Assembly (NCBI GenBank): GCA_963921825.1
Contig: OY997594.1
Span: forward strand, 11,041,001-11,105,000
DNA from: Erodium maritimum
Taxonomy: Eukaryota; Streptophyta; Magnoliopsida; Geraniales; Geraniaceae
Reading direction: 5' to 3'
DNA length: 64,000 nucleotides
The notes beneath the pieces are model-generated. The model saw only the letters and a program-made list of their open reading frames with translations, did no database searches and was not told where the DNA came from. Of the stretch, positions 22,713 through 35,178 are shown piece after piece. How positions within the stretch are numbered: position 1 is the first letter of the stretch; each line of letters starts with the position of its first letter. Position numbers and translations under genes: made by a program.

Positions 22713-23007
22713 CCCTTATTTGTTTATTTATTGTGTGTACAGGTATGCTTGGGATTTGGGGGAATTCGAGGCTCGGGAGCTTCCGGATGTCTTGAGGATT
22801 GTATTAGAGATGTGTTGGTCCACATTGTTGAACTTTGTTTACCTTATGTTACTTATCAAGTTTTAACATCTTTTCTTGGATTATTGAGAAATACTTTGGA
22901 TTCGTTTTCAGTTGTAAAGGAATTTATTACAGTTTTATTACTTTTACCCTGTTTGTTTTGGGTCACGTCTCGAGTCCGGCCAAAACCGGATTTGGGGCGT
23001 GACAATT

Positions 23008-23020
23008 TGGTATCAGAGCC
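23008..23020 (+). other. Primer-binding site, tRNA-Met type
   Basis: TGGTATCAGAGCC directly after the LTR end fits the 3' end of plant initiator tRNA-Met, the usual primer of plant LTR retrotransposons. It fixes both the LTR boundary and the orientation. Confidence 0.9.
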
Positions 23021-24710
23021 TGGTTTCATTTGAAACATGTTGCAATTTTCGAACTTGTTTTCAAAACCTCGGACCAACGTCTATTAGGTGGGTAGAGTTA
23101 GGGAGTCTACGTCGTGTACTCAGTGATGCAATGTTAAAAACGCTGATGCATAGAGTAATAGTCGTACTGAATTTATTGTTCGTCTTTATTTGAACTCTTT
23201 TGCTTATAACGGTTATATCGCTTGAGTAGTGCCCTTACCTTATTGAATGCAGAGATGCATTGATTGGTGAAACCGACTGGTTGAGATTGGTATTGGGTTA
23301 GCGAGCAATGAATGAACCGTTGTATGTGGTTTGTTGAGTAAAGTGTTTGTTTGTTCAAGGGTATTACCGATATGGGTGGCTGTTCTGGGTATTGAAGCTG
23401 AAGAATTATCTGAGTGAGGTATTATGAGGTTGGAGTTCGGATTCGTTGGAGCGTTACTGTCGGAGTGATGAATGACCGAAGGGTGAACCTATGGAAGGAT
23501 TGGACTGTTGAGTTTTTGAAATTGTTTGAGTATTGACTCAGTTATGAGGTTGAAAATCGTTTAGGGAATCAAGATTGAAAAGATGATCCAATGGGGATAA
23601 CTTGGGAGAAGAGAATGGAACCCGAGTATTATTGCACCCTCTTTGATTGTGTGTATAACTTGAAGAGTATGAGAGCTCTGTGTATTGATTGTGATGTGCA
23701 CCTTGTGTATTGATTGTGTTGTGTACTTTGTGAAGCGTGAGAAATCTAGGCGTTGAATGTCTTGTGAAAATTAATTGATAATTGTCGACTTGTTTAAGAG
23801 CCCACCGTTATTTAAGAATTGAAGTTGAAATCAATTTTGTGTCGAAATCGATAGTGAGTTTTAATTTAACTTTGAGTTTGAAGCTAAGACTTAACTTAAA
23901 TTTGAAATTGAGCTCGAAATGGAAAGTAAGTCGAGATAGAGATTGAGGTTGGGATTAAGATCGAGTTTAGATCGGATGAACGAGCGATGCTCGTGTTGGT
24001 TGTAACACTTTGATTAAATAATTGTTGAGGAAATTGCCGCTTAGGACGGCCGTTAATTGATAAGTAAAACCTGAAGGATTAAATTGACCGGGTGATAATG
24101 AGTTATTTGCTAAGACCCGCGTGGGTTATTTATGGTGTTCAAGAGGTTGTGTATTTGAGATGTTTTGTGTGCACCTTATGGGTAGGACTCTGTTTACAGG
24201 TTATGATATAAATGTCCCGCTTAGGCGGATGGTTAGAAGAAAATACAAATGGGTCATGCCGAATTTTCGGTAGAAACTGAAGTGTTTGCACTATCACGGG
24301 CTGACTCAGGGGCGCCACTGCAGTCGAGCGTCATAGAGGGATGTCAAGTGGTTACGACGAGATTCGGGGACGCCTGAATCGGGATGTAAAGTATTATATA
24401 CGTGAGAACAACGAGCGTGGCAGAGGAAGAGCTCAAGACTCTAGGTGTTGAAACTGAAGTAGCTAGTGATGATGTAAAGCTCAGCCCAACTCCTAAAATA
24501 AAATGTGATGAACGGGTGAGAAGAGTATTGTATGTGAGGAACGAATCAAATGGGAGGTCGAGAATGACGTAGCCATCACTAGACAAGAGAAATAGGATGG
24601 TAACACTGTACCGGATGCACATTCAAAACCTAGAAACTCCATTTTCACTTTCTTAGATGAAGAGAAAGGAGAGTGAAGAGTCAGAAGTGAAGCCAAAATA
24701 AACTCATGTT
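23021..24710 (+). other. Degenerate internal region after the PBS
   Basis: Follows the primer site, so by position it is internal retrotransposon sequence. It has no gag or pol motif and no long frame. Loose GATTGAGTTTGAAATTGA-type words (23820-23960) suggest decayed leader sequence. The right boundary is not visible. Confidence 0.4.
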
Positions 24711-27700
24711 ATTGATTTTGTTGAAAATAATATTACATTTTTTTTTTTTTGTGTACTTAAGATATCAAACATTTTCATTTTGAGCAAATTATAGATTTTC
24801 GTTTCCATAATTTTTGTGCAAAAGAATTTAATATCATGTTTTAAAAATTATAGATTATAATAAATAAAAATCCAATCACATACTTTTATTTTTATTTTGA
24901 GCAATAATAAGACTTATATTGTTTCCTAAAAATAGAATGACATAAGTAAATAGAAAGAAAATAGGATATGTATAGAATGAGCGTCCTTGATAAGCTAGTA
25001 AACGCTTTGTTTATTGACCTTATAACAAACACGAGTTCGATATCATCGTTTAAAAGAAGAGGGACTTAGGAGTCCTGAATAATGAATATGCATATAGGAA
25101 AAAAAATCCCAAATCACCCACCTATGTCTCTATTCAGACCTTACTAGAGTGCATGAATATATGTCGATTTTGTACGGAGGCCTCGTAAGATATGGAGGTG
25201 AGTACGCTGGTTGTCGAAAGAGCAACCCATGGTTTGGTGGGAAAGAGAGGACGAAACTAATCGACCGCAACATGGGCGGGATTGTCTTCCTCTCCGACGT
25301 TCCGCTTTCCCATAGGTGTCTCATTTGGTTTGGCGATAATATAGAGCGGACCTTTTCTTTTTATTTTAGACCAAAACATCTTCGGAGGGACTCAGAACCA
25401 AAGGCCATATAGTTGGGGCCTTATCTAGCCAGGTCGAGGCCACCCACCAGGTCATTAAATCCTCGTCATAAAGGCAGGATCCAACCACTCAATGCGAAGA
25501 TGATTGGTAGAGCCATCAGTGTTTCCACACTCCCAGCCTGAGAGTCGTGGAGTCAATGAGTTTCATCAATCGTGCACTCGCTCATAGTCGTTATCGTACA
25601 AAGTGCTAGCACAAGGAACAAGAGGAGAACCATTAATACAGAGTATCGCAGAATGTCGTCGGAGATAACCGTTGCTAACGGAATCTCGGATCTCTAGTAA
25701 ATGTGGTTGCTTCTTTTGATGGTATGTCCAGTTGTGTCTCTCTTTCGACAGATCTTTCCACACAGAGGATAAGAAAAACTTATCTGATAATGTTTGTTTT
25801 AAATTGTTGTACATCCTATTAGAAGATTATTCATCTCGCTAATTGTTTATTAGGATTTCGAGATCACTCGTTGAATATATCGTTTGTATAATTCGAACGT
25901 AAGGTTTGTTAATCTATTTTTTTAGAAAGCGGTTTGTTGATCTATTAATGCATCTTCTCTTTCAGAAAATAATAGATGAAATGAATTAACGGTTGAAAGG
26001 GATTAACGCATCTTTTAACACCGTGTAACCCACTGTTCTGAACCATTGGTTATGCATACACACGTGTAAGAACACAGTTTATATATTTTTATTTGAATAA
26101 AATAAGGCTGTCGGTTGTGTATGATCCAGATCCCAGCAGTCGACACGTACGCACCAGCAAGACCAGGGCACAAAGAGTGATCCACCGTTGAATTCGAATC
26201 CAACGGCACAACCTCGAGATTGGATCTGGTAACAAAGTACGGCTACTTTTCCGCCAGATCCGTATGTTGTACTTTACTTGAGAAAAGATATCTTATAAAA
26301 CAACAGTAAATGCTTGGCGACAGATCTGGCCATACAGATATTGAAGGAACGGTGGAGATCACATGGCGGCATGAGGCGTGACGGCAACGCACGGTGCTTA
26401 ACACGCCTGCTTTTGCGCAGTCCTCGTGAAAAGTGAGAAAATAAAAACAAGACATATATATTGTGATACAAGACCCGTACCCGAAACCACGGCCTGTATC
26501 ATGTGACTGATGTGACCCTGTCCCCACCACCACCTCCTGTGGGCCACACCCTCGGAACCCGTATCAATCTTTCTTTATTCTTTTTTTAAATATAAAATCA
26601 GAAAATAGAAAAGGAAGGTGTGGCACGTAAAGACGTGCAAGGAAGAGCAGGATGATAAGGTTCTACTTCTAGCGTCGGCGGCTATGGCTACGCGCGGCTG
26701 GGCTGACCTAAACACTTCCTCTTCTTCTTCTTCAATTTGCTTTTTATATCATTTGCATTTGGTCCTTCACTTCATGAAATGGCTTGGCGCGGCTTAGTTC
26801 AGCTTGCCGAACAATATTTCTAAGTAAATACGAATTTTAAAAATAAAAATTAAGGTAACACGTTTACACCCGACCTCTAAAGTGAATTTAACTATAAAAT
26901 AACACGTATAATAATAAGTATTTATTTCGTTTCGATGATTAATTATTGGGAGACTAGTTGCTGGACGGAGGAGGTCTGGTTTATTTGATTTTGTCATAGG
27001 TAACATGTGGAAGATAGCAGGGGGGAAAGTAGTACAAGTAGAACACTGGGTGGGGTCATATGTTTGTTTAGTCATTAGTGTATAGGTTAGGTTACATTAC
27101 ATACACGGTGCTGTTGCGTTCATGTGCTATTCGTGTGTTTATCCAACAACCATTTTGAGTCAAGGACAGTAATTGTGGATATATACGTGTTTGTGTACAT
27201 AATCTTATTTCATGTCAAAAATTGTAGAGTGAACAACAGGAAAAATTGATGATACAACCGTCCATATTGAATATTAATTCATGAAAAAATCTTTTTCTTT
27301 GGAAAATATTACTTACTTCTTATGACGGTTTTTCATTATAATCGCATCTTCAAAAATGTTTGACTTATAAAAAAACGGAGTGTATCTTATTTTTCTATTG
27401 ATAAAATATCATGGATTACATTAAATAGGTGATCATTTTGTCAGAAATTTGTTATCACTTTTTGCGTTTATCAGTGATGTTTTGGAACAAAGTGAACAAA
27501 CAAAATATGTATTTTTTTAACAAATACCAAAAGAAATCAACAATTTTACTAATATTTAAGAATAACCTGGAAAAAAAATAGTGGAAAAATAAACCATATG
27601 TATATAATTCTACACTTAATCTTATATTTATAAGCGGGGTATATTTTGTTGAAAATCAATCTCGGTTCGACCCAAGGTCAACCATATGATCTTGTATGCT

Positions 27701-28480
27701 TGTGAAGCCTCATATGAGACACATTAACTATCGAGGTAATGCACATTGTTCGGAGAGAGGGCTTTAGGACTGGTGGATGAACCCCAAAAGGGCTGGGTTG
27801 CCAATCTTCTATAATAACCTTGGACCTCTAGGAGACTTAATTGGATTTGGCGAGGCTTCGTAACAGATCTCGTCTGATTGTGTGGGCCAACAAATGCACC
27901 TGATATTGAACCCCGATCGTCCTCGACGATAAGAATATGTGGTCTAGATATGACTGTAATTGTGATGACTCAAGAAGCTAATTTGATTGAGAAGAGAGTC
28001 ACAGCAGCAGACAGACACAAATCGCCTCTAGAGACGTCCCATCCTTCAAACTCAGCGGAGATGAGACTCGGAGGCATGGAGGAGAGAACCAAGGCAACAT
28101 GTAGTCGCTTATATCATATCACCTTTAGAGATGTCCCATCCTTCAAACACAACTGGCCCGAGACTCGAAGGCGTGGGAGAGAGAACCACCGCAACAGGTA
28201 ACCGCTGATTATCTTTGGAGATACCTAGTCCTTCGAGTACAACAACGTTGAGACATGGAGGCGCGAGGGAGAAAATCATGACTTTTTTTAGAAGGCATAC
28301 GATGAAACACACGAAGATCGTGTGTGGTGGTTTGACTCTCTGCGACAACGACGTCGATAATAAAGAATAGAGCATATGGGTAGGGTTTTTCTTGTTACGA
28401 TAGTTAGAGAATCATAACTAGTTGAAGTATGTTAAATAAAATTGCCCTTTGCTTTTTTCGCATTTTTATAATAGAACAAA
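24711..28480. other. Long stretch without a recognised gene
   Basis: Mostly AT-rich. Short frames at 25149-25412 (+) and 26243-26533 (-) show no domain, start context or homologue I recognise. The segment 26560-26780 is less AT-rich but also anonymous. Only the imperfect tandem repeat at 28026-28300 is structured. Confidence 0.3.
28026..28300. repeat. Imperfect tandem repeat of about 90-97 bp, three units
   Basis: Units start near 28026, 28123 and 28213 with CT(C/T)TAGAGA(C/T)GTCCCATCCTTC (third unit CTTTGGAGATACC). Each holds GAGAC(T)CG(A/G)AGGC and GGGAGAGA words. Confidence 0.6.
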
Positions 28481-28490
28481 ATCAATTTTA

Positions 28491-29315
28491 TCAAAAAAAA
28501 TTAGCAAAAGAAACTTCATTAATGATCAGAATTCAAAGTACATTGTAGCGCGTCATGAAAATTTCATGACCACTAAAGAACAGACATAGAACGAAGTAAC
28601 AAAACTTTGTTCGCAATTCTCTTAACAAACTCGGGAGCAAGGCTCTCGTTTTGAAAAAGTAATTGAAAGCAATACAGTTTATGAATATTAATCTACGGAT
28701 TAATTGGTGAGACTGATTGCGAAAATGATGAAGACTGCTCAAGGTGTGGCCGAATCGCCGCTCATTCCCCTGTAGAGGACCCATATAGTCTGGTTGAAAA
28801 CTGAACCTGACTTCATCATTAACAAAGATATTAGTAGGATAGCGACGATGGTAAATGTGAATCATGGATTCCTCTAGGTAAAAATCTCTTACTCATTGGA
28901 AAAAAGCTCTGAATCGTCGCTCATTGATCATTAACCTTGTACAACAGAACATAACATATAGAGTAAACCAGAACCAATCGATCAGAGATCGAGGAGGAGA
29001 CCTCAAAGGAAGCCAAGGAGGCGGAGACACCGACGACGGCTTCAGAGGAGGCAGGTGCTGAGCAGGGGGGGCGACGGTCCGGTGGCTTCCCCTGAGGACC
29101 TACGAAGGGGATCGGGACGGTGGGGGCAATGAACGAGGTGGGGAGGGTGATTACGACATAATCGATGTGGTGAATGCAGGCAGAAGACTGGGGAGTAAAG
29201 GCTAGAAGGTAGAGCGGCGCCACTACAACGGCAAAGGACCGAACCAGTGTCGAGAGATATAGCAATAAAGCACATATACTATGGGTTTAGAAACCCATAT
29301 CTTATCTGCTGTTAC
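28491..29315 (-). mobile_element. Probable short retroposon, minus strand
   Basis: The 3' part resembles the element at 11805-12779 (GACCACTAAAGAACAGACAT near 28570 and GGCTCTCGTTTTGAA near 28642). The right part (28980-29240) is GC-rich. ATCAATTTTA stands at 28481-28490 and at 29316-29325, a possible TSD, but no clean T-run lies at the left end, so the borders are uncertain. Confidence 0.45.
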
Positions 29316-29580
29316 ATCAATTTTACTAACTTAATTAGTCAACTCAATTTAATTACTTTTATTTCATGCTTGGTTTTCAATAAATGTCAATGACCATTTT
29401 ATGTCGGCATGTCATGAGTCTAATGCTAACTTTGTTGCACGGACGAATTAGGTTAACTTGCAAACTATGGATAGACTATCCTATACAAATTAGAATGGGT
29501 GCGAAAGTTATTAAAGCATGTGAAACCGTGCAATTTCAATGGGAATTCGGAGGCTGTTGATTTCTTGGGTTAAATATTTT

Positions 29581-29976
29581 TGGGTAAATTATAAATACCT
29601 ATCTCATATTTATAGCGTTTAACTGATATCTATTTTAAAGTTTTTTTAACTCATCCCTACTCAGATGTTTAGTTATATAACAAATAGCCCAAGCTGTCAA
29701 CTAAAATGACGAAAATGCCCTCAATGATTTTTTTTTTATAAATAAAACTGAAGTGATTTAATAAGTACATATATATACCTAACAAAAGCGATTTTTCTAA
29801 ACAATTTTTTAAAATAATTACCAAAGTGTAGTGGAGGGTATTTTCGTCATTTTAACTGACAGCTTGGGCTATTTGTTATATAACTAAACATCTGAGTAGG
29901 TATCAGTTAAAAAAAACTTTAGGGTAGGTATCAGTTAAACGCTACAAGTTTGGAGTAGGTATTTGTAGTTTACCCA
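29581..29976. mobile_element. MULE-type MITE with terminal inverted repeats of about 140 bp
   Basis: The left end TGGGTAAATTATAAATACC and the right end, read on the other strand as TGGGTAAACTACAAATACC, continue to match for about 140 bases. This includes a shared block with CAGATGTTTAGTTATATAAC and GCCCAAGCTGTCA. The 396-base element has no coding capacity. The immediate flanks (TAAATATTTT left, TATATTTTTT right) agree at 8 of 10 positions, compatible with the 9-10-bp TSD of Mutator-like elements. Terminal GGGTAAA and long TIRs also fit that superfamily. Confidence 0.85.
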
Positions 29977-30114
29977 TATATTTTTTTTGTTCTCTTTTTT
30001 ACTTTGTCTATTAACTTTTTTTTATTTGAAGGTACAATTTGATTAAATCAAAGTCAACTGCAAAGAGTGCGATAAAAAAAATCATTATCTGATCAATAAA
30101 AAATAGCATACATT

Positions 30115-31041
30115 TTTTTGAGCTAAAGATGCACTATTATTACTTCTTAAAATCGATTATATTGTTCTGCATCGAGAAACATGTTCCTCGACCATGAAAG
30201 GTCAGTGAAGAATGGTTCACTGTAACTTGTAGTACCAGAACCGTCACAGACGATATTTTGACGCCCCTCGAGCAAAGACAGAAGATGGGTGGGGGGAACG
30301 GGGTACCAAAAATCAGATATTTCAACAATAATAGTGATGGTGGGAGGCAAAGCATCGTCTAGGGAGCCCTCCCAGGGCTAGTCCCTAATGCTCCCCTCCT
30401 TAGAGAAATCCTTAATTCTTTGTTCGATAGGAAGTGATCCTGCAAAGACAAACTTAAATAAAATAAAAAAGGCCCTTTTGATTAGCCAGATCCATAATCG
30501 TGAAAGGGGTCGAGGCAGTTGCGGCGGTGGAGGCCAGGAAGAAGGACGCACCGACTGCGGCGTCTGATCCAGCGACAGCGTCTTCAGGGACGACTCTAGA
30601 GATGGTGGCGGCATCCGAGACGGCGACGGTAGCAGGGAAGGCGGAGGCTTCAAGGATGGCGGCAACAGCATCAGGGACAGCGGTTGTAGAGACTGAAACC
30701 CCTGAGGTTGCGGCTTTAGAGGTGTTTCAGGGGAGGCGACGGCGATTGTAGAGACATCGGCGACTTGAAGGTTGGTTGATATCGAGGTGAGCCAGACAAC
30801 AGCCATCAGAATTGTAGAGGGGGACCGAACAGGATCGGGAGACGCGTCGGTAGTGGTGAGGGAGTGTCCACGGCGCGGTGGCTAGCGGCGGATCGAGAGG
30901 AACCCTAGTAGAGAAAAATCTCGCAGGACCCAAAAGGGATGTGTAGAGGAGAGGGTGGATAGAGAAGAGAAGAAGAACCATGACAATTGCCATAGCCATA
31001 GCCATAGTGTTACGTACGGCGGTCGGGCTTTCAAAACCCTA
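30115..31041 (-). mobile_element. Retroposon of family A with a perfect 17-bp TSD
   Basis: AAAAAATAGCATACATT occurs at 30098-30114 and at 31042-31058. The T-run at the left end (30113-30119) is the tail of a minus-strand copy, and the 5' end reads AGGGTTTTGAAAGCC in sense. Matches 15787-16627 over nearly its whole length and 55643-57448 in its 3' third. The middle (30500-30750) reads as an Ala/Thr/Val-rich frame that is low-complexity and not a recognised domain. Confidence 0.85.
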
Positions 31042-31075
31042 AAAAAATAGCATACATTAAACACATGTGTTTGCA

Positions 31076-32110
31076 GTTTTTTTTAACACTATAACCATCA
31101 TAGATGGTATTGCACGCCATATAGGCAGGAAGAAAAAGTGGGGATTGGAAAACGAAACTGGAAGTCCTGCTCAAACGCCCGAGCCTGGACTACATCAGTT
31201 GTGGGAGGCAACAATTTAACCAAGGACCTATGCCGGAGCCAATCCCTGAAGCCAGAGGGACCTATCATCCCTCCTAGCGGGGCTGCTTCCCATCCCTAGC
31301 CTGATCATCTCGGGGTTCCCCAGTAGAACCCATTTTCACTCCTCTATAGCCGGCTCTAGCTCTAGTTGCAGCTCATGATCTAAGTCCAATTCCAAGTCCA
31401 ACTCTATCTTTATGCCTAGGTATGCCTAAAACCTTGGCTACCCGACCACTGGAGAGCTGGCCGGCCACCAAGTTTTTTCCAACCCAGATCGAGATTCTTG
31501 GCCTGGACGGTACCCCGAGGTCCTATACCCTTAGTTACAACGCTCAAGGATACAATTGGACCCCTTCCCCTAAGCAAGGTGTCCTTAGGTACGATGCACG
31601 GGGATACAGGTCCGACCTTTAGTGGTTGGCTCAATGACCCCTAATTCCCCCAATACGTCGCATATGGCTTGGTGTTCCAGTCCTTCTGGAACTCCAACAT
31701 GGATGAGTCGAACCGTTGACCTCTAACAGTCTCCCGATCGCACTCCTAAATCACATGTCCGATTAGCCCATAGTTGTAGTAAACGGAAGGCAGTTTCGTG
31801 TAGGTGAGCAAGACCTGAATCGGGTCTGGGAAGTCCTTCAACCGCAACAACAGATGACGATGCAAGGGACGCTCCACGAAGTGCCAGAAGCGCATTTTCA
31901 TCATTCCTCCCTAGCAGAGGGCTCATTGATCACACGAGATCTCGACACATAGCCCTATAGCTGAACCAATTGTCTCCCCGGTCGCTCGGGTCCGCACCAG
32001 TGGAGGGAGACCATGAACAAGAACCCAGAGGATCTCGGATACGAGAGAGATTGTGCGTAAAAGCTATCCTTAATTCTTACGTAGTTATGCTTAATAATTA
32101 AGCTTAAGTT
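31076..32110 (-). repeat. Fourth, diverged member of family A
   Basis: A T-run (31078-31086) is followed by AACCATCATAGATGGTATT, the counterpart of AACCGTCATAGACGGTATT in the family A elements, and by GTGGGAGGCAACAAT. The remainder to about 32110 is GC-rich with no intact frame. I found no TSD, so the right end is approximate. Confidence 0.45.
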
Positions 32111-32392
32111 GGAGAGAGAGAAAATATATATACGATTTAGACCCATTTGTTAAATCTACCTAGTGATTTACCACCACAAACGCTCTCATGTCATCTGAGT
32201 TTGATACCTATTTTTTTCATTCTTTTTTTTAAACATATTTTTTTCATTCTTAAATTAACGTTTTTATATATAAAAAAAATCGACTTTTTATCTATAAAAT
32301 TATTGTCTAAAACAGACAGTGGAAAAATATATTCACATATTTCTTTGTAAAATTACATGTACCCGTGAACGTTGTTTAATTAAGTATATACC

Positions 32393-33460
32393 AAAGGAGT
32401 TCCTCGAACCCCAAGGGTTTTTCTGAACCCTAAGGGTTGCAGCTGCCTCTCCTCCTCCTTCCCGTCTCTATGGCTTTTCTCCGATCACGCAATGGCTTGA
32501 TGCATACCACAAGGACGTATGCGTCTCCCCTGAACCTTAAGGTTGTCTTTGAAGTGGTAGGTTTCTCTCTATCATTATCGACACGTCGTCGTCGTCGCCA
32601 AAAGTTCCGCCCCTCTCTCCCCACGTCGCCACCACCGCCCACGGATCCGGCCTACGTCGATCCATGTTGCCGCCTTCGTCCACAGATCAGTCCTCCTTCT
32701 CTCCACGCCACCGCTGCTAGCCACGTCTCCATCACCCTCGTCGACGGGACCGTCCTCGTGGCGCCGGAGTCCTGCAACATAAGGGTCACGACGTACTTCA
32801 CGCCGTCGCTCTGGTCAATCTCTCCTATCTCCTTGTCGCTCGTCGGGATGGACGCCGGCTCCTTCAACACCGAAGTGACACTGACCGTTCTTCAGCCGCT
32901 ACTGCTCCAAATCTGAACAACTCTCGCTAGTTACGGCCATGCGCGGGAAGAAGGAGTAACACAATGTTGGTTTGCGGTAAAACACGGCGAGCCCGCGAAG
33001 GACGTCGTTAAGGGACAAGGAGGAAATCCAGAACTCACAGACCGAGGCGATTCAGCCTCCCTCGAAAAAAATTAGAAGACCCGGCAGGGGTGGGAGGGTT
33101 CGTCTACGGACTATACCCACAGACCCGAGACTGCCAGTGCAGGGAGGTCTCGGGAAAACCGCACTTAGAACACTGTGTTTCCGTTTTCTTTATGAATTAG
33201 GTCATTTTTATTTGGGTTGTATTATTTTGGTTCACATTTGTATTTTTCTTTTCCTGTTTGGTATCGTTGAAATGTCGGTAAGGAGATGTCGTGAGTTAGT
33301 GTCTACGATCAAAAGTAGATTATTTCTACGGGTCCATGAGTGCTGGGCTTGATACGGTCACCCCAGACAAATATCTGGAACCCAGGGCTTTTACGCCCTA
33401 CCTTTTATGGGTTTTTTTTCCGCAGTAATGCACTTCCCCAGTTACTCGTTTAAAAAAAAT
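32393..33460 (+). mobile_element. 1.07-kb LINE-derived retroposon, plus strand, TSD-flanked
   Basis: AGTATATACC stands at 32383-32392 and 33461-33470, directly after an A-run (33452-33459). The last 250 bases match the 3' end of the element at 35179-37015, including GGTAAGGAGATGTC, ATCTGGAACCC and TAATGCA words. The 5' part contains a frame (about 32467-32570) reading MAFLRSRNGLMHTTRT; a related frame opens the retroposon at 60601-61436. The middle is Ser/Arg/Pro-rich with no domain. It therefore carries a 3' end from one LINE family and a 5' module shared with another. Confidence 0.8.
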
Positions 33461-33470
33461 AGTATATACC

Positions 33471-35163
33471 GTTTAAGATTAAAACAATATTAACGCTGCA
33501 TTAGTTAACATTTGAATCAAATCAATTACTGATAATTTTTTGAAAGAAAATCAATTAGTAATTTGGTAAACAAAACATGTTTTATTTCAATATTTGTTAA
33601 CTTCGTTTCAAAATAAATTATTTCAATTTTTTTTTTGCTGAGAGAACCTTAAAATCCTATCTGCTGTTGTCTTTGGCGGTGGCTCTTCTAATCTGATCCT
33701 TTCCTTTCTCCGGGTATTTCTTTGTAGCATATAGGTTATGTTCATCCATTTTAGGCCTTTCTCGGGTTGTCACCTGATTTCTAGTCATCATGCTCGAGTT
33801 TTTCTACCTTTTGCAAGACTCAAGATCGGTATTATTATGGATTTGTTCTCTAGTTGGTTGTGGAAGCCTGAGTTGTTGGTGGGCAGCCATATGGTGGCTC
33901 GCATATACCGTGCCGTGGGAAGCAACATCAAACGAGACAGAGCTTGGAAGCGGCATACATGGGTACCGATGACCGCGAAACGCATATAAGGAGGAACATC
34001 CCGCTTTCCTATCTCACTGCTTCTTCTCGTGGAGACCTGGTGTTCTTCGTCCCTGGCCTCCTCTGTAGGGCTATCAAGTATTTTAGACAACACAAGTCCA
34101 CCCAAGTTGATCAGAAGCGATAGAAGCGCCTACTCATAAGAATAGAGTCAGATCCTCTAAGTATACATTTGGAATAGTCAGCGTTTGTACGTTTTTTTCA
34201 TTACTAAAATCGCAAAGCTATGATGAAAAAACTTCAACTATTATTACGTGGTCAGCATCTTGAATATGTCCGAAACTTTGTCTAACCATTTCTTATGTTT
34301 CTCATAATAAATATGAACTCATGTTCTAAAAAATAAACTAACAAATTTTGATATATTTTGAGAATTAATAAGGTAAATATCGTTATTATCTGATATGTTT
34401 CATATATTTTGACTTTAATACAACTAGATGAGATGAAATTCTATCTATTTTAAAATATACGATATAATATACCAAAAAATTAATATTAAACTCGATGGGC
34501 TCTACGTCCTCAGATTTATATATATATATAAAGCAATCATATTTTACATTAATAAATTATGAGATTGTAACGTACTCCCAAACTTGAATAATTTTCTCAA
34601 AGCGTACTGCTAATTATATTCTAATTTTCTTCAGTGGACATCATCATCGCCGTTCACCATCAAACCAACATAGTTTACTAGAAATGGTCTATCAATTACC
34701 TACTACTTTTCCACAACCAAATCCTCCTTAATTGATTGGAAAATATAAAATTCAAAGTCCATTACACCAACCAACCGGTCTCGTCCAACACCAAAACTAC
34801 AATTCTATCCAATAAACTGATAGCAACCCAATTACTTCTGAAGGAACCATTTGACTAAAACACCCTTGACTTACATATTATTTGTATGCCTTGTCATACC
34901 TGACACGCTAGGATGATTTTTTTGCTTAAAACAATTCATATGTACCTTGTTTTACTCAACGATACAGCATTGAATATGGTTATTCCATCAGTTTCAAACA
35001 ATACTGATACAAATGGCACACAGTACTTCCCAAAAATATCTCCATACCACATAAACAAGTGGTGATGTAGTCACCAAACCCTTTCATAAATATATTTAAA
35101 ATTGTGATAATCAAATTTCAACTTTAGTTAAATGGAAAAGAATTTGGTATGACAAATCAACTA
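33471..35163. other. AT-rich intergenic stretch
   Basis: Mostly AT-rich. The less AT-rich part at 33650-34130 contains short overlapping frames with no recognised domain. A (TA)n tract lies near 34517-34530. No gene is supported. Confidence 0.35.
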
Positions 35164-35178
35164 TTAGATATAGATATT

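Larger units (their letters stand above)
19783..23004 (+). mobile_element. 3.2-kb LTR of a Ty3/gypsy-like element, plus orientation
   Basis: Begins TGTAAAGACCGGG and ends GGATTTGGGGCGTGACA, followed at once by a tRNA-Met primer-binding site. It is therefore a 5' LTR with the start of the internal region. Landmarks: GGATCCGGGTC-type repeats (20640-20790), a 26-base G run (21715-21740), short tandem repeats (21836-22060) and the conserved inverted repeat (about 22697-22712). No matching second LTR, gag or pol follows, so the element is truncated. Related to the LTRs at 8074-10707 and 40763-43716. Confidence 0.8.

Noticed and set aside
25149..25412. An 87-residue open frame beginning MHEYMSILYGG
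   Set aside because: No recognisable family, promoter or splice context; it may be chance or a decayed repeat.
26160..26230. Possible tRNA B-box-like words (ATTCGAATCC)
   Set aside because: No matching A box, acceptor stem or cloverleaf can be drawn around it.
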